Part shown: in pieces, positions 59,362-64,000 of the stretch
Layout: each line of letters begins with the position of its first letter
Numbering within the stretch: position 1 is the stretch's first letter
Assembly (NCBI RefSeq): GCF_017896165.1
Contig: NZ_JAFCNB010000009.1
Coordinates: forward strand, 1-64,000
DNA length: 64,000 nt
Source of the DNA: Microbispora oryzae
GTDB taxonomy: Bacteria; Actinomycetota; Actinomycetes; Streptosporangiales; Streptosporangiaceae
Direction: 5' to 3'
The notes under the pieces: generated by a model
What the model was told of the DNA's origin: nothing
Databases searched by the model: none
Seen by the model: the letters and a program-made list of their open reading frames with translations, nothing else
Made by a program: the position numbers and the translations under genes

Positions 59362-61461
59362 TCAGGCGGGGGTGAAGGTCGACCACAGCGCCTGGCGGAC
59401 CGGGGCGGCCGACTCGTTCCAGTCGTAGTCGGGCGAGGTGAACAAGATCGCGTACGACTGCCCGTTCACCCGCACGTACCGGATGACGGCGTGCACCGTC
59501 ACCTTGCTGGCGTTGGTGTAGGTGTACTCCCAGTCGGCCGCCGGCCAGCGGTAGCTCGCCTCGCGGAGCTGGATCTGCGTGTAGTCGGGATAGTCCTTGA
59601 TGTCGAGGTTCTGCTCGGCCTGCTGGAGCGCGGACAGGCTGCCGTCGGCGATCTTGGTGATCTTGATGCGCTGGGCGCCGTCGCTGGGCCCGGCGAACGT
59701 GACGGCGTCGCCCTGGAGGGAGACGGTCCACTCCTTCGGCGTGGCCACGGACACCCCGCCCTCGGTGCGGGTCACGTAGCCCTTCGGCGCCTCGACGTGG
59801 ACCCGGGACGGCGCGACCGACGCGGCCGTCGTGGGCGCGGCGGGCGCGCCAGGGCGGGGACCGGAGGCCGCGGCCGGGTCCTGCTTGTCGCCGCCGGGCA
59901 GCAGTACCAGCAGGACGGTGACGACGACGCCGATGACGCCCACCGCGGCGACGGCGAGCAGCACCATCGAGCGCGAGTCGCGCTCGCGGCGGCCGCCGGA
60001 GTCTCCGCGCCTGCGGCCGGACGGCCGGGCGGTCAGGTCCGCCGCGTCCGGCCCGTCCGCCGAGTGCCGGGAGGCGCGGGACCGGGAGCGGCCGGCCGGT
60101 GAATGACCGCCGGTGTGGCCGGCAGCGTGTCCGCCGGTGTGTCCGCCCGTGTGTCCGCCCGTGTCCCGCACCGGCTCCCGTCCGCGGGAGTCGCCCAGGT
60201 CGCCGGGCAGGTCGCCGGGCTTGGGGGTGGGCCACATCGCCTCCCTCGACCGTTCCGGGGCGTGGGACGACCCGGAGGGCGAGGACAGCGCGTCGAAGCC
60301 CGGCTGCGCCCCCGTGAGGGCCCCCGCCGACCCGGCGTAGGCGTCGGCCGGGGACTGCGGCCCCGTCTGCGGCCCCGTCTGCAACCCCGTGGCGCCGGCC
60401 TGCGCGGGTGCGTCCGGCGCGTACGGCACCCGCACCGGCCCGGACGGCGTCTCGATGATGCGCGACGGCAGCGGGCCCGAGGGGATGTCGAGCGGAGGGA
60501 GCAGCCCGGCGGGCGTGGAGTCCTGCGGCGTGGGCATCGGGGTGTGCTTGGCCGGGCGGCCGAACACCCCGGCTCCGTGGGTCCGCAGCACCCGCTCCAG
60601 CATGTCGGCCACCTGGGCGGCCGGGAGCCGGTCGGCCGGATTCTTGCGGAGCAGGCCTTCGATGACGGGGAGGAGGGCGCCCGCCCGCTGCGGCCGGTTG
60701 GGCTCCTGGGTGAGCACCGCGCCGAGCACGGCCACCGCGTCGGGGCCCTCGTAGGGCGGGCGGCCCTCGACGGCGGCGTACAGCGTGGCGCCGAACGACC
60801 ACAGGTCGGCGGCGTGCGTGATGGTCCGCCCCTGGAGACGCTCGGGGGGAATGTACGCCGGCGAGCCCATCAGCAGGCCGGTCTGGGTGATCGAGACGTC
60901 GCCCTCTATGGCCGCGATGCCGAAGTCGGTGAGCACCACCCGGTCCGCCGTGAGCAGCACGTTGCCCGGCTTCACGTCCCGGTGCAGGATGCCGGCGGCA
61001 TGGGCGTGGCGCAGGGCGTCCAGCACGCGGACGCCGATCTCGGCGGCCTGCACGACCGGCAGCGGACCGCCCTGCCGTACGGCCTGCTCCAGCGACCAGG
61101 CGCGGACCAGCTCCATGACGATCCAGGGCCGGCCGTCCTCCTCGACCACGTCGTGGACGGTCACGATGCCCGGGTGGCTGAGCCGGGCGGCCGAGCGGGC
61201 CTCCCTGAGCATGCGCCGGTGCGCCGCCTGCGCCCCCGACGAGTCGAGCCCGAACGGCAGGAGCAGCTCCTTGACCGCGACGTCCCGGTCAAGCAGCACA
61301 TCGTGGGCGTGCCAGACCATCCCCATGCCCCCGCGGCCCACGGGCGACAGCAGGCGATAGCGACGGCCGACGAGACGCCCCTGCCCCTCGGGCGCCGCCC
61401 TGCCCGGTCCATGACCCTCTGGCATAGGGGGGACCATACCGAGCAGGCGATCGGTCGTCAT
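59362..61461 (-). CDS. Membrane Ser/Thr protein kinase (Hanks type)
   Basis: This 699-aa receptor-like kinase has a cytoplasmic kinase domain (about 35-300) with G-loop VGRGGMGMVW, Lys64 in VAVKEL, catalytic HRDVKPGN, DFG and the APE-equivalent SPAYIPPERL. A 200-residue disordered Pro/Gly/Ser juxtamembrane segment contains a GGHTGGHTGGHAAGHTGGH tract (19 residues, His every 3-4). One transmembrane helix (about 500-522) is followed by a roughly 175-residue external domain (GYVTRTEGGVSVATPKEWTVSL onward). No PASTA repeats are present, so it is not PknB-like; the external domain may sense another cue. The ATG at 61461 has GGGGA 7-9 nt upstream. Confidence 0.92.
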   Translation of the reverse strand: MTTDRLLGMVPPMPEGHGPGRAAPEGQGRLVGRRYRLLSPVGRGGMGMVWHAHDVLLDRDVAVKELLLPFGLDSSGAQAAHRRMLREARSAARLSHPGIVTVHDVVEEDGRPWIVMELVRAWSLEQAVRQGGPLPVVQAAEIGVRVLDALRHAHAAGILHRDVKPGNVLLTADRVVLTDFGIAAIEGDVSITQTGLLMGSPAYIPPERLQGRTITHAADLWSFGATLYAAVEGRPPYEGPDAVAVLGAVLTQEPNRPQRAGALLPVIEGLLRKNPADRLPAAQVADMLERVLRTHGAGVFGRPAKHTPMPTPQDSTPAGLLPPLDIPSGPLPSRIIETPSGPVRVPYAPDAPAQAGATGLQTGPQTGPQSPADAYAGSAGALTGAQPGFDALSSPSGSSHAPERSREAMWPTPKPGDLPGDLGDSRGREPVRDTGGHTGGHTGGHAAGHTGGHSPAGRSRSRASRHSADGPDAADLTARPSGRRRGDSGGRRERDSRSMVLLAVAAVGVIGVVVTVLLVLLPGGDKQDPAAASGPRPGAPAAPTTAASVAPSRVHVEAPKGYVTRTEGGVSVATPKEWTVSLQGDAVTFAGPSDGAQRIKITKIADGSLSALQQAEQNLDIKDYPDYTQIQLREASYRWPAADWEYTYTNASKVTVHAVIRYVRVNGQSYAILFTSPDYDWNESAAPVRQALWSTFTPA

Positions 61462-61577
61462 AGAAAGGTCCCCAATTCACGCACGATCCGCAAGATCCCC
61501 CGAGCGGATCATGCGAATTCCACCGGATATGTGAGGTCGGCCACCGATATTAGGTGCAAACGGGCGTCAAGGGGAAT

Positions 61578-62987
61578 TCATCCGTCGGTCAAAGCCTGCA
61601 AAGCCGACGTGAAGGCCTCCGCTGGAGGGCTCACCAGACCCGCGCCCACCTGGCCGGTTCCCGCCACCCGGCCGGCGATCCCGGTGTTGACGACGGGCAG
61701 CAGGCCGGTCCTCGCGACCAGCGTCACATCGATGCCGACCGGCGTGCCGCGGAACCCGAGGCCGGGGATCTGGTACGCGGGGTGCTCGGCCAGGGTGATC
61801 TCGTACATCGAGGTGGTGGCGGCCACCGCGTCGGACACGTCGCCGCCCACGAACCGCACGATGGCCGGGGCCGCGGCCATCGCGAACCCGCCGAGCCCGG
61901 TGGTCTCGGTGATGGTCGAGTCGCCGATGTCGGGGTTGGCGTCGCCGGGCCCGTACCCGCCGAGGTAGAGGCCGTCCGGAACCCCCGCGGGGCCGGTGAA
62001 CCACCGGTCGCCCAGCCCCGACACCTGGATGCCGAAATCCGTTCCATTACGCGCCATGGCGACCACGAGGCTCGACCCCGGCACGCCGCGGGCGGCGTCC
62101 GCGCTCACTTTCGCCGCGGCCATTCCCGCGTTCAGGAAGAAATGATCATTTCCGTTGACGAAACGCAGGACCTCGGCGGCGTGGCCAGGCGCGGCCTCCA
62201 CGACGGCCGGGGCCAGTTCGCGCAGCAGCAGCGAGGTGGCCGCCCGGTTGCGGTTGTGGAGCTCGTCGCCCATCTGCAGGGCCTGTGCGATGAGCGTGCG
62301 CAGGTCGATCGGCCCGGTGCGCTCCAGCGTCGCGGCGAGCACGGGCCCGAGCACCTCGCCCATCCAGCGCAGCCGGTCGATCACCTCCGGTCCGTAGGCG
62401 CCGTAGCGCAGGACCTTGCCCAGCCCCTCATTCAGCGAGCAGTACGCGGTGCCGCCGTGCTCGGCGTCCACCACCTCCAGCATCCACATGGACGGGCTGA
62501 CCAGGCCCGCCATCGGACCGACGGCGCCGTGGTGGTGACAGGAGTCGAGGGTGATCCCGGCGCCCGACGCGAGCCGCGCCCCGGCCTCCTCGGGGGTCGC
62601 GGCCAGGCCCTCGAAGAGCATCGCGCCGATCAGCGCGCCCCGCAGGGGGCCGGACGCCCGCTCCCACGTGATGGGCGGGCCGGCGTGGAAGAACGTGCCC
62701 GGCTCCAGGCCGAGCGCCTCCCGGGCGGGCCGGACGCCGACGAGGCGCGGCCGGGCCGCGAGCATCCGCCCGACGGCGATCTCGTTGGCGCGCTCGCGAC
62801 AGGGATCGGTCAGCGCGGCGGCCAGGGCCGCGGCGGTGCCGGGCAGCGGCGGGCGCCAGTCCACCCGCCGCCGCGGCACGGCCTGCCGGTCGAGCGCCTC
62901 GCCGAGGAGCTCGGCGCCCACCGTGATCACGCGCGGCTCGCCGTTCAGCACGGACAGCGTCGTGGGGCTCGTTATGGGGCTCGTCAT
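61578..62987 (-). CDS. DUF1116 protein, AllG-like carbamoyltransferase subunit
   Basis: This 469-aa protein is of the DUF1116 family (YlbE/AllG). In E. coli FdrA/AllF, AllG and AllH together form oxamate carbamoyltransferase of anaerobic allantoin degradation. Family text seen here includes DSCHHHGAVGPMAGLVSPSMWMLEV, GDELHNRNRAATSLL, RFVNGNDHFFLNAGMAAAK, VVAMARNGTDFGIQVSGLG and TTGLGGFAMAAAPAIVRFVGG. The ATG at 62987 starts 10 nt after the fdrA-like stop codon, with GGAG at 4 nt. The DUF2877/AllH partner is not downstream, where the kinase gene lies; it may be upstream, outside the window. Confidence 0.88.
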   Translation of the reverse strand: MTSPITSPTTLSVLNGEPRVITVGAELLGEALDRQAVPRRRVDWRPPLPGTAAALAAALTDPCRERANEIAVGRMLAARPRLVGVRPAREALGLEPGTFFHAGPPITWERASGPLRGALIGAMLFEGLAATPEEAGARLASGAGITLDSCHHHGAVGPMAGLVSPSMWMLEVVDAEHGGTAYCSLNEGLGKVLRYGAYGPEVIDRLRWMGEVLGPVLAATLERTGPIDLRTLIAQALQMGDELHNRNRAATSLLLRELAPAVVEAAPGHAAEVLRFVNGNDHFFLNAGMAAAKVSADAARGVPGSSLVVAMARNGTDFGIQVSGLGDRWFTGPAGVPDGLYLGGYGPGDANPDIGDSTITETTGLGGFAMAAAPAIVRFVGGDVSDAVAATTSMYEITLAEHPAYQIPGLGFRGTPVGIDVTLVARTGLLPVVNTGIAGRVAGTGQVGAGLVSPPAEAFTSALQALTDG

Positions 62988-62997
62988 GGGGCTCCGT

Positions 62998-64000
62998 TCA
63001 TCCCGAGCACAGGTCGACGGCGTGGCGGGCCGCCGCCGCGTTCGACGCGAACACCGCCGCGCCCGCCGCGTTGAGCCGGGCCGCCTGGTCGCGCAGGCCC
63101 TGCGGGTCGCCCTCGGTGCCGACGAGCGCGACCACGACGCGAACCCCCCGCGTGACGGCGCGCGCGACGGCCGGGCCCAGGCCGGTGGCAGGGTCGGCGT
63201 CGGCGCCGTGGCCCAGCACGACGTCGAGCAGGACGACGCCGCGGCCGACCGCCGCCAGCGCCTCAAGCCGCAGCGCCGGGTCGATCATGGGGTGGGCCCG
63301 GCCCCTGGTGTACTCGTCGTCGCCGAAGTCGGTGAAGACACCGGCGGCGCACCCGGCCGAGCGTGCGATGAGCGCGGCCTCCGCGCAGAGCGTGCCGCCC
63401 GAGTAGAGGCCGCGCAGCGGCAGCGCCTCCGACGTCGCTTCCGGTTCCGGCGCGGCCGGTCCGGGAGCTGGCCAGGACGGCCAGCGCGGCACGCTCCGGC
63501 CGAGCGCCGTGAGGACCTTCTCGGCGGCGGCGGTCAGGTCGTCCTCGCCGGGGCCGAGAAGCGCCGTCACCACGGGAGTGGAGAGGGCGAGCTCGCGCAC
63601 GGCCCGGGCCGGCCCCGGCGCGGGCGGCTTGGAGACCAGCACGATCAGCTCGGTGGCGGGGTCGGCGTCGAGTGCCCGCAACGCCTGTACGGTCGAGCGC
63701 CCGCCCACCTCGGCCGACAGGTCGCGGCCGCCCACGCCGAGCACGTGACTGACGCCCACGCCGGCGAGGTCGAGCAGGCTGGTGATCTGCTGCGCGCCGG
63801 TGCCGGAGGCCGCCACGACGCCGACCGGTCCGGGGCGCAGCACGTTGGCGAAGCCGAGGCCCGCCCCGGCGACCACGGCGGTGCCGCAGTCGGGGCCCAT
63901 GACGAGCACGCCGTTGTCGCGGGCCAGGTCCTTGAGCAGGATCTCCTGCTCCACCGGGACGTTGTCGCTGAAGACCATGACGGACAGCCCGGCCGCGACG
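62998..64000 (-). CDS. FdrA-like acyl-CoA synthetase-family protein (partial, 5' end outside window)
   Basis: The frame is open to the right edge of the window and the visible 333 residues are the middle and C-terminal parts of an FdrA/AllF protein. AAGLSVMVFSDNVPVEQEILLKDLARDNGVLVMGPDCGTAVVAG and GVVAASGTGAQQITSLLDLAGVGVSHVLGVGGRDLS are the succinyl-CoA-synthetase-like CoA-binding and ligase blocks. LRGLYSGGTLCAEAAL opens the second domain. The ATG at 63978 lies inside a conserved block and is not the true start. With the DUF1116 gene it forms a two-gene unit for a carbamoyl or oxamate-type reaction in ureide nitrogen use. Confidence 0.87.
   Translation of the reverse strand, partial: VAAGLSVMVFSDNVPVEQEILLKDLARDNGVLVMGPDCGTAVVAGAGLGFANVLRPGPVGVVAASGTGAQQITSLLDLAGVGVSHVLGVGGRDLSAEVGGRSTVQALRALDADPATELIVLVSKPPAPGPARAVRELALSTPVVTALLGPGEDDLTAAAEKVLTALGRSVPRWPSWPAPGPAAPEPEATSEALPLRGLYSGGTLCAEAALIARSAGCAAGVFTDFGDDEYTRGRAHPMIDPALRLEALAAVGRGVVLLDVVLGHGADADPATGLGPAVARAVTRGVRVVVALVGTEGDPQGLRDQAARLNAAGAAVFASNAAAARHAVDLCSG

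Noticed and set aside
63001-63266. 93-residue N-terminal extension of the DUF1116 protein
   Set aside because: It is the shadow of the FdrA-like gene; the ATG at 62987 has an RBS and starts the family homology.

Overview
This window is chromosomal DNA from a high-GC actinomycete. The evidence is the very high GC content with GC-rich third codon positions, a WhiB-family iron-sulfur regulator, an IdeR/DmdR-type iron box, the coproporphyrin-dependent haem genes hemE/hemG/hemQ, a LAL-type LuxR regulator and a Hanks-type kinase. Many genes have a TAnnnT-like -10 box only 6 to 8 nt before the start codon, which is the layout of leaderless mRNAs. A filamentous genus of the Streptosporangiales fits best, but that placement is inference. 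No rRNA, tRNA, CRISPR array, prophage or insertion sequence was found; the region looks like core chromosome.

Layout. 0-3.4 kb: sugar ABC transporter (ATPase, permease) with a ROK repressor. 3.4-8.5 kb: secreted zinc peptidase, dxs, amino-acid permease and a LysE exporter. 8.5-14.7 kb: secreted PQQ-type sugar dehydrogenase whose CBM2 module is out of frame, an orphan histidine kinase and a 953-aa LuxR/ATPase regulator. 14.7-18.2 kb: fadA-fadB beta-oxidation operon behind three copies of an operator-like motif. 18.3-22.7 kb: secreted alpha/beta hydrolase, RNase D, DUF3000 protein. 23-27.6 kb: hemE, hemG and hemQ around a DUF4349 lipoprotein, with a perfect CRP/GlxR-type site upstream of hemE. 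27.7-31.8 kb: membrane protein, msrB, and a LigD-type polymerase / RibD-type reductase / LigC-type ligase cassette. 31.8-34.5 kb: glgX, osmC.

34.6-38.7 kb is the most notable block. A guanidine-I (ykkC) riboswitch precedes a four-gene operon: an agmatinase-like enzyme best read as a guanidine hydrolase, then the binding protein, permease and ATPase of an ABC importer that generic annotation would call nitrate/sulfonate/taurine. The RBS of the first gene is complementary to the 5' strand of the aptamer, which suggests translational control.

38.7-42.8 kb: AidB-like acyl-CoA dehydrogenase, ankyrin/HEAT protein, DUF1707 protein. 42.8-46.5 kb: sulfite reduction operon (sir, 50-aa zinc-ribbon protein, cysH, sirohydrochlorin chelatase) led by a 27-codon leader peptide with its own promoter. 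46.6-51.4 kb: 46-aa Cys-rich protein, YihY protein, glyA behind a ZTP riboswitch, a 17-codon ORF, rsgA, a phosphoribosyltransferase. 51.5-57.6 kb: whiB-like gene, an iron-box-controlled sucrase/ferredoxin-like protein, glpD divergent from an alkyl-DHAP-synthase-like gene, a metallophosphoesterase. 57.7-64 kb: family A DNA polymerase, Ser/Thr kinase, and a DUF1116/FdrA pair that runs off the right edge.
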